A stretch of 64,000 nt of DNA from an uncultured Collinsella sp. (GCA_958352845.1 CATWQC010000004.1:1-64000); one strand, 5' to 3'; positions 7,455 to 16,214 are shown, counted from the stretch's first letter. Translations and numbers: made by a program. Notes: generated by a model from the sequence alone, not told the origin.

Positions 7455-8774
7455 CTATTCCTCCTCGAGCGTGACCTTGCCGCCCAGTAGGCGGTAGTGG
7501 TCGAAGAAATCGGGATAAGACTTGTTGACGGCCTCGGCGCCGTGGATCACGACCTCGCCGGTGGCGCGGCTTGCGGCGATGGCGGCCATCATGGCGATGC
7601 GGTGGTCGTTGTGCGAATCGACCTCGCCTCCGGTGAAGGCATCGACACCCTTGATGATGAGGTCGTCACCGGCGATGCGCACCTGCGCTCCCAGCGCGGT
7701 GAGCTCGCGGGTGGTGGTGACCAGACGGTCAGATTCCTTGATGCGCAGGCGTGCGCAATCGCGGATAAAGGTGCGGCCCTGTGCCAGTGAGGCCACGGCC
7801 GAGATGACGGGCACCAGGTCGGGGATGTCGTGGGCGCTCATCTCAAAGCCGGCGAGCTTGTCGGATTGCACAGTGGCGGCGTTCGTGGAGCGCACGATGC
7901 GGGCACCAAAGCGCGAAAGCGCGGCGAGCACGTTGCGGTCGCCCTGTGCGGAGCTCAGCGACACGCCCTCGACGGTGATGGGGTCGGTGCCGATGGCGCC
8001 GGCGCACAGCCAAAAGGCGGCGTTGGACCAGTCGCCCTCGACGGCTACGCTGCCGGGCGTGCGGTACGAGCCGCTGCTCACGCGGAAGTTCGTGACCTCG
8101 GGCTGGCCGTCCTTGGCTGGAATACGCTCGACGTTGACCTCGACGCCAAAGGCCTTCATGGCCTGGATCGTTAGGTTGATGTAAGGGCGGCTCTCAATAA
8201 GGCCGGTCACCTGCACGCAGGAGGGCTTGGCCAGCAGCGGGGCCGCCAGCAGCAGGCCCGAGATATACTGCGAGCTCACGTTGCCCGGCAGCACAAAGGT
8301 GCCCGGGCGCATGCGGCCGCTTGTCTTGAGCGGAAAACCGCCCAGACCCTGCAGGTCGCAGCCGGCGGCGATGATCTCGTCCGAGAGCGGGGACAGCGGG
8401 CGGGCGCCCAAGCGTCCCTGACCCACAAAAGTTGCTTCTGCGCCCAGCGCGCAGGCGACGGGCAACATAAAGCGGAGCGTGGAGCCGCTTTCGCCGCAGT
8501 CAAGCGTTCCGCCGGCAAGTGCCTTGAGCAGGCCAAACTCAATGCTCTTCATAGTGGGGTGGACCTGGAAGCCGTCCTCGACGGTCTCGATGCGAGCACC
8601 CAGGGCCGTAAGGCAGCGCACCGTGGCCTCGATGTCGGCGCAGGTGGTGTTGCAGGTAACGTGCGTCTCGCCGTTGGCAAGCGCAGCGCAGATGATGAGA
8701 CGGTGCGCCATCGACTTGGACGCGATGGCGGGAACGGTGCCCTTAAGCGGGGACGGGGTGATGCGGGCTAGCAT
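7455..8774 (-). CDS. aroA: 3-phosphoshikimate 1-carboxyvinyltransferase (EPSP synthase)
   Basis: A 439-residue enzyme joining PEP to shikimate-3-phosphate. The N-terminal S-K-S-M-A-H-R segment carries the substrate Lys/Ser/Arg. The PEP-site motif G-E-S-G-S-T-L-R-F is intact, and the C-terminal lobe has L-R-I-K-E-S-D-R-L and the N-D-H-R-I-A-M motif. Two inverse alpha/beta lobes of normal length are present. The start codon overlaps the end of aroB by 7 nt, as expected within a tightly packed operon. Confidence 0.95.
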   Translation of the reverse strand: MLARITPSPLKGTVPAIASKSMAHRLIICAALANGETHVTCNTTCADIEATVRCLTALGARIETVEDGFQVHPTMKSIEFGLLKALAGGTLDCGESGSTLRFMLPVACALGAEATFVGQGRLGARPLSPLSDEIIAAGCDLQGLGGFPLKTSGRMRPGTFVLPGNVSSQYISGLLLAAPLLAKPSCVQVTGLIESRPYINLTIQAMKAFGVEVNVERIPAKDGQPEVTNFRVSSGSYRTPGSVAVEGDWSNAAFWLCAGAIGTDPITVEGVSLSSAQGDRNVLAALSRFGARIVRSTNAATVQSDKLAGFEMSAHDIPDLVPVISAVASLAQGRTFIRDCARLRIKESDRLVTTTRELTALGAQVRIAGDDLIIKGVDAFTGGEVDSHNDHRIAMMAAIAASRATGEVVIHGAEAVNKSYPDFFDHYRLLGGKVTLEEE

Positions 8775-9874
8775 GCGGATGCGTCTCCCTTCTGGCCGAG
8801 GCCCTCGGCAATGAGTTCGTGGAAAGTGGAAAGCGGCGTGCGGTCGATGCTGCAGCGGCCAATGCCGTGCGGAATCACCAGGTCGATGGTGTCGCCCGCG
8901 CGCTTCTTGTCGTGGAGCGCCTCGGCAAAGACGGCATCGGCATCTAGGTCGCAGCGGGTCTTGAGGCCATGGCGGGCGCAGAGCTCCTCAATACGACCGG
9001 GCAGTGCGGCATCGCAGACGCCGTGCAGGGCCGCGGCGCGCGTGATGATGCCCATACCGATCGACACGCAGTTGCCGTGCCCGAGCTCAAAGTGCTCGCA
9101 GGCTTCGACGGCGTGTCCGGCGCTGTGTCCAAAGTTGAGCAGCTTGCGCTGGTTGGTTTCGCACTCGTCGGCGACGACCACGGCGCGCTTGATGTCGATA
9201 TTGCGGGCGATGATGAGTGCTACGCGGGCCACATCGCGGTTGAGTAGCTCCAGCGTGAGCGGAGTCTTCTCCAGCTCGGCGAAAAGCTCCGGGTCGGCGA
9301 TCACGGCGTGCTTGACGACCTCTCCGCAGCCGTCGGCGAACTGCTCGGGCGTGAGGGTGGCTAGGCACCCCACGTCGGCGATAACCACGCTCGGCTGCCA
9401 AAAGGCGCCGGCCAAGTTCTTGCCGGCAGCCAGGTCGATGGCGGTCTTGCCGCCCACCGACGAATCCACCATGGCGAGCAGGCTCGTCGGGATCTGCACA
9501 AACTTACAGCCGCGCATGTAGGTGGCGGCCACAAAGCCCGCCACGTCGCCCACGACGCCGCCGCCGAGTGCCACGATCACGTCGGAGCGCGAAAGCTCGT
9601 GCTCGGCCACAAACTCCAAAATGGCAACATAGGTTTCGGCGCGCTTATGGGCCTCGCCGGCCTCGAAGGTGCAGATGCTTACCTCGTAGCCAGACGCCTC
9701 CAGGCTCTGCTTAACGGGCATCTGGTAGAGCGGGCCCACGTTGGTGTCCGTTACGATGACGGCCTTGGCGCCGCCGGCAGTGGCGCGCACGAGCGGTCCC
9801 GCCTGCTCCAGCAAAAACGTGCCAACATACACCTGGTAGGGGCGTGCAGTGTCGATATCGATGGTAATCGCCAT
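8768..9874 (-). CDS. aroB: 3-dehydroquinate synthase
   Basis: A 368-residue NAD-dependent enzyme making 3-dehydroquinate from DAHP. The NAD-binding G-G-G-V-V-G-D with following A-G-F-x-A-x-x-Y is present. The likely metal ligands are visible: Glu in G-C-G-E-V-V-K-H, His in F-G-H-S-A-G-H, and His in L-G-H-G-N. The K-x-x-G-A-F-W-Q-P-S substrate segment is also clear. It overlaps aroA by 7 nt and follows tyrA after a 36-nt gap containing its ribosome site. Confidence 0.95.
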   Translation of the reverse strand: MAITIDIDTARPYQVYVGTFLLEQAGPLVRATAGGAKAVIVTDTNVGPLYQMPVKQSLEASGYEVSICTFEAGEAHKRAETYVAILEFVAEHELSRSDVIVALGGGVVGDVAGFVAATYMRGCKFVQIPTSLLAMVDSSVGGKTAIDLAAGKNLAGAFWQPSVVIADVGCLATLTPEQFADGCGEVVKHAVIADPELFAELEKTPLTLELLNRDVARVALIIARNIDIKRAVVVADECETNQRKLLNFGHSAGHAVEACEHFELGHGNCVSIGMGIITRAAALHGVCDAALPGRIEELCARHGLKTRCDLDADAVFAEALHDKKRAGDTIDLVIPHGIGRCSIDRTPLSTFHELIAEGLGQKGDASAC

Positions 9875-9910
9875 AAGCTTCGGTCCTTTCGACCTGGCGT
9901 GATAGGTGGT

Positions 9911-10825
9911 CTAGTGGGAGGCCTCGTCGTCGAGTGCGCGCTTGATGCGGTCGCCCTCGGCAAGGAGATTCTCCAGATAGCACTGGTCGCGGTTCTTGAG
10001 CGCACGGCTGTAGGCGCCAAGCGAGTCGATCAGGTGGTCGATCTCGAAGGCAAGCGCGTCGGCGTCGTCGATCATGAGCTCGGACCACATTTGCGGGTTG
10101 AGGTGCGCCACGCGGGTGAGATCGCGGTAGCTACCGGCCGAAAAACCGTGGTGGACCTGGGCGGTCGGGCTCTTTACGTAGGCGTTGGACACCACGTGCG
10201 CAAGTTGGCTCGTGAAGGCGATGACGCGGTCGTGCTCGGCGGCGCTGGTCACGCTGAACTTGCCAAAGCCCAAGGGGCGCACCATCTCGCGCACCTGCCC
10301 CAAGAGCTCCAGCTTAAGGGCATCGTCCACCGCGGGCGGAACGAGCACGAGCGGGGCGCCCTGGAACAGGTCGGCGCGGGAGTGCGCGTAGCCCGAGAAC
10401 TGGGTGCCCGCCATGGGGTGCGCGCCCACAAAGTAAAAGCCGTGTTCGCGGGCAAGCTCAAAGGCGCGTTCGCACACGATGTCCTTGACGCCCACCGTGT
10501 CGATCACCACGGGGCCCATAATGGCCTCGGTGTCGGTGGCGTCGGCGAGCGCCTGGGCATGCGCCTCGAGCCACTCGATGCAGGCCTCGGGGTAGCAAGC
10601 CAGGACGATGATGTCGCATTCGCCGAGTGTCTTGTCGTTGAGCTCTCCGGCGACAGTGCCCATGCTGGCGGCCGTCATGACATCGTCATCGGGGTCCCAG
10701 GCCAGCACGCGGACGCCCGCCTGTGCATAGCCGCGGGCAAAGCTACCGCCGATGAGGCCAAGGCCGACGATGCCGGCGCACTTGGGGCCGCCCTGGTTAA
10801 CGCGCGCGTTTCTCACCGTACCCAT
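9911..10825 (-). CDS. tyrA: Prephenate dehydrogenase
   Basis: A 304-residue TyrA. The N-terminal Rossmann fold has G-L-G-L-I-G-G-S (NAD(P) binding). The catalytic-site motif G-A-H-P-M-A-G-T and S-A-E-H-D segment are present, followed by the helical dimerisation domain. It oxidatively decarboxylates prephenate to 4-hydroxyphenylpyruvate, the tyrosine branch. There is no ACT or mutase domain, so it depends on the mutase part of PheA or a separate mutase. Its start is 3 nt from the aroF stop. Confidence 0.93.
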   Translation of the reverse strand: MGTVRNARVNQGGPKCAGIVGLGLIGGSFARGYAQAGVRVLAWDPDDDVMTAASMGTVAGELNDKTLGECDIIVLACYPEACIEWLEAHAQALADATDTEAIMGPVVIDTVGVKDIVCERAFELAREHGFYFVGAHPMAGTQFSGYAHSRADLFQGAPLVLVPPAVDDALKLELLGQVREMVRPLGFGKFSVTSAAEHDRVIAFTSQLAHVVSNAYVKSPTAQVHHGFSAGSYRDLTRVAHLNPQMWSELMIDDADALAFEIDHLIDSLGAYSRALKNRDQCYLENLLAEGDRIKRALDDEASH

Positions 10826-10828
10826 GGG

Positions 10829-11851
10829 CTACTCCATGGTCTCTTGGCAGACAACCTCGCGGATGGCTCGGATGCGGCGCATGGTGTCGTCGAACTGATC
10901 GGGGGTGAGGGCCTGGGCGCCGTCGGACCAGGCTCGGCTCGGCTCGTCGTGGACCTCGATCTCCAGGCCGTTGGCGCCGCAGGCGGTCGCGGCGAGCGCC
11001 ATGGGCTCAACGTAGCGGGTGTAGCCGGTGGCGTGGCTGGGGTCGGCGACGACGGGCAGGTGCGACAGGTGGTGCAGCACCGGCACGGCGTTGAGGTCGA
11101 AGGTGTTGCGGGTGCGGGTCTCGAAGGTGCGGATGCCGCGCTCGCACAGGATAACGTTGTCGTTGCCCTCGCTCATGATGTATTCGGCAGCCATGAGCAG
11201 CTCGTCGATCGTGCCGGACATGCCGCGCTTGAGCAGAATCGGGGTCTGGGTCTTGCCGACCTCCTTGAGCAGGGGGAAGTTCTGGGCGTTGCGGGCGCCG
11301 ATTTGCATGACGTCAATCTTCTTGTCAAGGAAGACCTGCACGTCGCGTGGGTCCATGATCTCGGTGACAATCGGCATGTCGAGCTCGGCAGACGCCTCGC
11401 ACAGCAGGTCGAGGCCGGCGGGGCCCATGCCCTGGTAGGCGTAGGGGGAGGTGCGGGGCTTGTAGGCACCGCCGCGCAGCATCGTGGCGCCGGCGGCCTT
11501 CACGCGGCGTGCGATGCGAATGAGGTTCTCGCCCTCGACGGAGCAGGGGCCGGCGATGACTTGGAACTGGTCGCCGCCGATCTTGACGCCGTGACCGCAG
11601 TCGATGACGGAGTCCTCGGGGTGGAACTTACGGTTGGCACGCTTAAAAGGCTCGGAGACGCGCTGCACGCGCTCGACGACGTCCATGGACTCGAGCAGGA
11701 ACGGGTCGATCTTGGTCGTATCGCCCACCAGGCCGATGATCGTCTCGTTCTCGCCGCGCGAGACATCGGTCTTCAGACCCTTTTTCTCAATCCAGCTGAC
11801 GATATGGCTTACGGCCTCGTCGCTGGCGCTCTGCTTTAAAATTGCAATCAT
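10829..11851 (-). CDS. aroF: DAHP synthase, type I-beta with N-terminal regulatory domain
   Basis: A 340-residue enzyme condensing PEP with erythrose-4-phosphate, the entry step. Residues 1-~70 look like the ferredoxin-like (ACT-type) regulatory domain found in Thermotoga-type enzymes. The barrel follows, with A-G-P-C-S-V-E, R-G-G-A-Y-K-P-R-T-S, K-R-G, and D-P-S-H-A-T-G. Length matches that subclass, so feedback inhibition by Tyr or Phe is likely (inference). The start at 11851 is chosen for homology and for AGAGG upstream; the frame extends to 11899 inside the leader hairpin. It is the first gene of the aro operon. Confidence 0.94.
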   Translation of the reverse strand: MIAILKQSASDEAVSHIVSWIEKKGLKTDVSRGENETIIGLVGDTTKIDPFLLESMDVVERVQRVSEPFKRANRKFHPEDSVIDCGHGVKIGGDQFQVIAGPCSVEGENLIRIARRVKAAGATMLRGGAYKPRTSPYAYQGMGPAGLDLLCEASAELDMPIVTEIMDPRDVQVFLDKKIDVMQIGARNAQNFPLLKEVGKTQTPILLKRGMSGTIDELLMAAEYIMSEGNDNVILCERGIRTFETRTRNTFDLNAVPVLHHLSHLPVVADPSHATGYTRYVEPMALAATACGANGLEIEVHDEPSRAWSDGAQALTPDQFDDTMRRIRAIREVVCQETME

Positions 11852-11884
11852 GGTGTGCCTCTCACCTCGATGGATAACTTTTGC

Positions 11885-11909
11885 AAAAACGGCCCGCATC
11901 GCGAGCCGT
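11885..11909 (-). terminator. Terminator-like hairpin in the aroF leader (attenuator candidate)
   Basis: On the minus strand, arms ACGGCTCGC and GCGGGCCGT (9 bp, one G-T pair) enclose a 3-nt loop and run straight into TTTTTG, about 35 nt upstream of the aroF start. No complete gene precedes it on that strand, so it would terminate a leader transcript. Confidence 0.55.
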
Positions 11910-11930
11910 GTATATGGTGCATGTGAGTTT

Positions 11931-11959
11931 ATACTATCTGACTCGCTTTTGCCTTCTAA
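11931..11959 (-). promoter_or_regulatory. Possible aroF operon promoter
   Basis: Reading the minus strand, TTAGAA (11959-11954) and TAGTAT (11936-11931) are separated by 17 bp. Matches to consensus are modest (3/6 and 4/6). It is placed so that the hairpin at 11885-11909 would fall early in the transcript. Confidence 0.35.
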
Positions 11960-12012
11960 AGTGGGCCGTTGCGCCGCGTCTTCCTCGGAATTGCAAAGCT
12001 TTTTCTTTTATT

Positions 12013-12042
12013 TTGATAGCCCGTGGTGCACTTGGGTATAAT
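12013..12042 (+). promoter_or_regulatory. Sigma-70 promoter of tRNA-Arg(CCG)
   Basis: TTGATA at 12013-12018 (5/6 of the -35 consensus) and a perfect TATAAT at 12037-12042 with 18-bp spacing. Transcription would begin a few bases before the mature tRNA 5' end at 12054. Confidence 0.8.
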
Positions 12043-12053
12043 GCCAAACGTTG

Positions 12054-12130
12054 GCCCTATTAGCTCAGGGGATTAGAGCGTCTGCCTCCGGAGCAGAAGG
12101 CCGTTGGTTCGAATCCAACATGGGGCACCA
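12054..12130 (+). tRNA. tRNA-Arg (anticodon CCG)
   Basis: Acceptor GCCCTAT/ATGGGGC (one T-G pair), D-arm GCTC/GAGC, anticodon stem TCTGC/GCAGA with loop CTCCGGA (CCG at 12088-12090), and T-arm GTTGG/CCAAC with TTCGAAT. The 3' CCA is encoded. It decodes CGG. Confidence 0.96.
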
Positions 12131-12141
12131 TCGAACGTAAG

Positions 12142-12175
12142 ACCGTCCGAACCTCGCATGGTCCGGGCGGTTTTT
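12142..12175 (+). terminator. Terminator after tRNA-Arg(CCG)
   Basis: Twelve-bp arms ACCGTCCGAACC and GGTCCGGGCGGT (two G-T pairs) around a 6-nt loop, followed by five T residues. Confidence 0.88.
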
Positions 12176-12206
12176 CTTATACCGACGCGACGTGATGGGA
12201 CGTGGT

Positions 12207-14930
12207 ATGGCAGCAACGGATATCGAGCGCGGACTCTCGACCGCCGAGGTCGAGGAGCGCATCGCCGCCGGTCAGATCAACCGCAACATGGAGCTCAAGA
12301 CCAAGTCGGTCAAAGAGCTCATCATCGAGAACCTCTGCACGCTGTTCAATTTGATCAACGTGATCTTGGCGTTCCTGGTCATTTTGACCGGTTCGTTTAA
12401 GAACCTGACGTTCCTGTTTGTGGTGTTCCTCAATACCGCTATTGGCGTCATCCAGTCCATGCGTTCCAAGAAGATGGTTGATAAGCTCACACTGCTGACC
12501 TCCAAGAAGGCCATCGCGGTGCGTGACGGCGCCGAGGTGGAGCTCGACCTGGACCAGATCGTGCTCGACGACATCATCCGCCTGGGGCGCGGCGACCAGA
12601 TTCCCGCTGATGCCGTGGTGGTTTCAGGCGAGGCTCTCGTGAACGAGAGTTTGCTGACGGGCGAGAGCGACCTTATCAAGAAACAGCCTGGTTCCGAGCT
12701 CATGAGCGGCAGCTTTATCGACTCGGGCCTGCTGCGCGCCCGCGTGATTCATGTCGGCGCCGACAACTACGTGGCCAAAATTAATAACGAGGCCAAGTAC
12801 GTCAAAAAGGTCAATTCCGAGATCATGAACGCGCTTAACGCCATCGTGCGCTTTGCGAGCATCATCATGATCCCGCTCGGTTTGGCGTTGTTTGCCTCAA
12901 GTGTGAGCGAGCTGTGGGATGCCGCGGGAACCCCGGGCGATAGCGCGCTTTCGTGGTGCTTCTCCGAGCTGTTGGCTGGTCATGTGCCTTCGTCGGCGCT
13001 GCTGTCCACGGTGGGCGCCCTGCTGGGCATGATCCCGCAAGGCCTGGTGCTGCTGACCTCGTCGGTGCTCGCCATCGCCACGGTGCGCCTGGCTCGCCGC
13101 AAGGTGCTGGCACAGCAGCTCTACTGCATCGAGACGCTCGCTCGCGTCGACGTGCTGTGCCTGGACAAGACGGGCACCATCACGTCGGGCCGCATGGAGG
13201 TCGAGGGCACCTATCCGCTGCCGGTTGAGGGCGTGAGTCTGGGCGCCGGCTCGGACGAGGCGGCTGTTCCCTTCGATACCACGGTGCTCGATTTTGCGCT
13301 GGCCAACGTGGCACGTGCGACCTCGGCCGATGCCAACGAGACCTGCCAGGCGCTGCTCAACTATTACGCCGATCGCCCGGTCGAGGTGTCTGAGCCGCTG
13401 TCGGTCATTCCGTTCTCGTCCTCCAAAAAGTGGAGCGGCGCGTCGTTTGCGCAGGGCTCCTATGTGATGGGCGCCGCGCAGTTTGTGCTCTCTGATCGTG
13501 TGTTTGCCCAGGTCGAGAACCGTGTCGCCGAGCTTGCCGATACCTGCCGCGTGCTCGTGGTGGCGCGCGTGGACGGCTTTACACCCGATGGCGATATGGT
13601 GGGCGAGGCCGAGCCCGTGGGCTTTGTGACCATCCGCGACGAGATTCGTACCTCGGCGGCCGAGACCATCGGCTACTTTAACGAGCAGGGCGTGACCCTC
13701 AACGTGATTAGTGGCGACGACCCGCGTACGGTGTCGTCGATCGCGCGCGTGGTGGGCGTGCCGGGGGCCGATGCCTATGTCGATGCCACGACGCTCGATA
13801 CGCCGGCCAAGCTCGATGCCGCAGTGGACCGCTACCATGTCTTTGGTCGTGTGACCCCGCAGCAGAAGCGCGAGCTCGTGCAGGCGCTCAAGCGCCGCGA
13901 GCACACCGTGGCCATGACGGGCGACGGCGTCAACGACGTGCTGGCGCTCAAGGAGGCCGACTGCTCCGTAGCCATGGCGGCCGGCTCCGATGCCGCGCGT
14001 AACGTGGCCGAGATCGTGCTGGTCGACAACGACTTTGCCTCGATGCCCGCCGTGGTGGCCGAGGGCCGTCGCTCCATCAACAACCTGCAGCGTTCGGCCT
14101 CGCTGTTCCTGACCAAGACGCTGTTCTCGATGGGCCTGGCGGCGCTGTGCATCGCGTTGCCGCCGTACCCCTTCGAGCCCATCCAGATGACGCTCATTAA
14201 CTTCTTCTGTATTGGCGCGCCGGGCTTTGTGTTGGGCCTGGAGCCCAACAATGCTCGCGTGAAGGGGTCGTTCCTGACGAACGTGCTCAAGCGGGCACTG
14301 CCGGCGTCGATTGCGGTCATTTTGGCTGCGGCGCTCGATATCTTTGTGGCGCGCGTGTTTGGCTTTAGCCAGCTCACGCTGTCTACGATGTGCCTGCTTA
14401 CGTCGTGCGCGGCGAGCGTCAGCCTGATCTGGCGCATCTCGCAGCCGCTCACTCCCTTGCGCGTGGTGCTCTTTGTGTTTGTAGTCGCCGGCATCCTGGT
14501 GGGCGTTATCGGATTCCCGGAGCTGCTGTCTATTGCCAACCTGTCGATGGGCCAGATGGTTATGTTGGCTGTCATTGTGGTCTTTACCTGCTCGGTGTTC
14601 TTTAAGCTCGCCACGATGATGGATTCGCTCAAGCCGCGTCGTCGTCATACCGCAACTGGTTTTGGCCGCGGTGTGCGCGTCCGCCTGGGTCGCGGTGGCG
14701 GCAAGGTGAGCTCGACGGGCTCGACGGCCGAACGTTTTGCCAAGCGCGTCGCCGCCGACATGGCGCAGCGCCGCGAAGATCGCACCGCTCGCGAGGCCGA
14801 GGCCCGCGCACTCGAGGGCGTGGCCCAGGCCCAGCCCAAGAAAAAGAAGAGTACCGGAGCCAAGCGCTCTCGCGTGACCAAGTCCGCCCAAGGCATCAAA
14901 GTCTCGATGCCAAGCAAAAAGAAGAAGTAG
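12207..14930 (+). CDS. P-type cation-transporting ATPase (CtpE/HAD-IC-like)
   Basis: About 907 residues. Core P-type ATPase motifs are all present: actuator T-G-E-S, phosphorylation site D-K-T-G-T with Asp320, G-D-G-V-N-D hinge, and about ten membrane helices. It resembles the CtpE-type group implicated in calcium uptake in actinobacteria (family knowledge), not the metal-binding-domain copper pumps, and no N-terminal metal domain is seen. The M4 ion-site motif reads P-Q-G-L (277-280) where relatives have P-E-G-L. A Lys/Arg-rich tail of roughly 95 residues follows the last helix. Start is uncertain: GTG 12192, ATG 12195 and ATG 12207 are in frame; the last has a GGGA upstream. Substrate is not determinable from sequence alone. 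Confidence 0.85.
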   Translation: MAATDIERGLSTAEVEERIAAGQINRNMELKTKSVKELIIENLCTLFNLINVILAFLVILTGSFKNLTFLFVVFLNTAIGVIQSMRSKKMVDKLTLLTSKKAIAVRDGAEVELDLDQIVLDDIIRLGRGDQIPADAVVVSGEALVNESLLTGESDLIKKQPGSELMSGSFIDSGLLRARVIHVGADNYVAKINNEAKYVKKVNSEIMNALNAIVRFASIIMIPLGLALFASSVSELWDAAGTPGDSALSWCFSELLAGHVPSSALLSTVGALLGMIPQGLVLLTSSVLAIATVRLARRKVLAQQLYCIETLARVDVLCLDKTGTITSGRMEVEGTYPLPVEGVSLGAGSDEAAVPFDTTVLDFALANVARATSADANETCQALLNYYADRPVEVSEPLSVIPFSSSKKWSGASFAQGSYVMGAAQFVLSDRVFAQVENRVAELADTCRVLVVARVDGFTPDGDMVGEAEPVGFVTIRDEIRTSAAETIGYFNEQGVTLNVISGDDPRTVSSIARVVGVPGADAYVDATTLDTPAKLDAAVDRYHVFGRVTPQQKRELVQALKRREHTVAMTGDGVNDVLALKEADCSVAMAAGSDAARNVAEIVLVDNDFASMPAVVAEGRRSINNLQRSASLFLTKTLFSMGLAALCIALPPYPFEPIQMTLINFFCIGAPGFVLGLEPNNARVKGSFLTNVLKRALPASIAVILAAALDIFVARVFGFSQLTLSTMCLLTSCAASVSLIWRISQPLTPLRVVLFVFVVAGILVGVIGFPELLSIANLSMGQMVMLAVIVVFTCSVFFKLATMMDSLKPRRRHTATGFGRGVRVRLGRGGGKVSSTGSTAERFAKRVAADMAQRREDRTAREAEARALEGVAQAQPKKKKSTGAKRSRVTKSAQGIKVSMPSKKKK

Positions 14931-15033
14931 CTACGCGCCCTGGCGATGTTGAATTGGTGCCTTGTTCCTGTGGGGCCGTGGCGATGTTATGCTCTAACCT
15001 CGATTGTTTGAATTGCTTCGAAAAGAGGATGCC

Positions 15034-16176
15034 GTGATCTGCCCGCATTGCCTTAAGACTATCGAGGACGGCGCCTCGTTCTGCCCCTACTGCAACGCCT
15101 ATGTGGGTCCGGGCGATGGCCCCGAGCACACCGAGTTCGTGTTCTGTGAGGGCTGCGGTGCCCGTCTTTCTCCGCATGATCGTACGTGCCCCAAATGCGG
15201 ACGCCCCGCTCCGGGCATCCTCTCCGAGGACGCGGCCGCATCCGACCTGGCAGCGGGCCGCACGGCGGGCTTTCCGCGCCTAACGCAAGAGCAGATCGAT
15301 ACCGAGGTGCCGCATGCGCCAGCCTCTGCCGCTGCGGTGCTTTCGGACGCCGCCGACCCCAATGAGACCTGCGTGCTGCCGGCTTTCGATAAGGATTTCG
15401 GTATCCCCAAGGTCGATATTCCCACGCCCGTTTCCCTGCATGACGATGCTCAAAAACCCAAGCGCAAGGTGCATCCCGACGAGGACGCCTATCACAAGCA
15501 CAAGCGTCATATCCCCAAGCCGCTCATCGTCATCGCGGTCCTTGCCGTCGTGTGCGGTGGTGCGTATTGGTTCGTGACGGCCGATCCCATGGGTGTCATG
15601 CCTGGCTTCTATGACCAGTTTGGCCAGGCCGCGCAGACGACCTTCCCCACGCGCCAAAAGGGCGAGGCGACTGAGGACGATACCAAGCAGGACGATTCTG
15701 CCGAGGTGGTCCAGGAAGAAACTGTGCTCACCGATGATCAGCTCTATACCAGGCTCGACGGTCTGTATCAGACCATCGTGTCCTACGGTGACGAGGACCA
15801 GATCGGCGAGGTCATCGATTCCTTTAACAACGGCTATCTCCGAACGCCGCTGTCCACCCGTCAGGAGCTGTCGCAGAGTGCCTACGCCCTGCGCGACCAG
15901 ATCAAAAAGACGCAAGATGAGCTCAACAACCTTAAGTATCAGGACGATACGGTCTATGCGGATGACATCGCCCACTTAAAGCAGCTTGCCGAGTGGATGT
16001 ACGAGCGTGTCGACGTGATCTGTCAGAGCTGGGACATCTCGCTGGCCATTCCCGATGGTGAGTCGATGAGTTCCCACCAAAGCGATATCCTGGCGCCCAT
16101 CGCGCAGGGCGGCAACAGCGCACTGAACCAGTACGACGCCAATGTGGGTTCCTGGAAGCCGCAGCAGCGTTCCTAA
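15034..16176 (+). CDS. Double zinc-ribbon single-pass membrane protein
   Basis: A 380-residue protein of unknown function. The N-terminus has two zinc-ribbon modules: C-P-H-C with C-P-Y-C (residues ~3-23), then C-E-G-C with C-P-K-C (~38-58). A low-complexity, charged linker follows. One hydrophobic helix lies near 168-188 (I-V-I-A-V-L-A-V-V), and an extracytoplasmic helical domain with repeated Gln/Asp/Leu heptad-like pattern reaches the C-terminus. GTG 15034 is chosen because AAAGAGG precedes it; TTG 15004 is the longer alternative. The architecture suggests cytoplasmic metal-bound sensing linked to an outer domain, but no function can be assigned. Confidence 0.7.
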   Translation: MICPHCLKTIEDGASFCPYCNAYVGPGDGPEHTEFVFCEGCGARLSPHDRTCPKCGRPAPGILSEDAAASDLAAGRTAGFPRLTQEQIDTEVPHAPASAAAVLSDAADPNETCVLPAFDKDFGIPKVDIPTPVSLHDDAQKPKRKVHPDEDAYHKHKRHIPKPLIVIAVLAVVCGGAYWFVTADPMGVMPGFYDQFGQAAQTTFPTRQKGEATEDDTKQDDSAEVVQEETVLTDDQLYTRLDGLYQTIVSYGDEDQIGEVIDSFNNGYLRTPLSTRQELSQSAYALRDQIKKTQDELNNLKYQDDTVYADDIAHLKQLAEWMYERVDVICQSWDISLAIPDGESMSSHQSDILAPIAQGGNSALNQYDANVGSWKPQQRS

Positions 16177-16214
16177 AATTAGTTCGCCATAGTCGGCATA
16201 ACCTACGTGCGCAA

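Noticed and set aside
9599..11839. A 746-codon open frame on the plus strand opposite aroB, tyrA and aroF.
   Set aside because: Low-complexity His/Val/Gly-rich translation with no domain pattern, fully antisense to clear aro genes.
11860..11925. Short frame ATGCACCATATACAC in the aroF leader as a leader peptide.
   Set aside because: It contains His codons but only one Phe and no Tyr or Trp run, and no ribosome site is seen, so a classic leader peptide is not supported.
12897..14891. A 664-codon open frame antisense to the P-type ATPase gene.
   Set aside because: Arg/His-rich translation with no recognisable domain, opposite a gene with intact P-type ATPase motifs.
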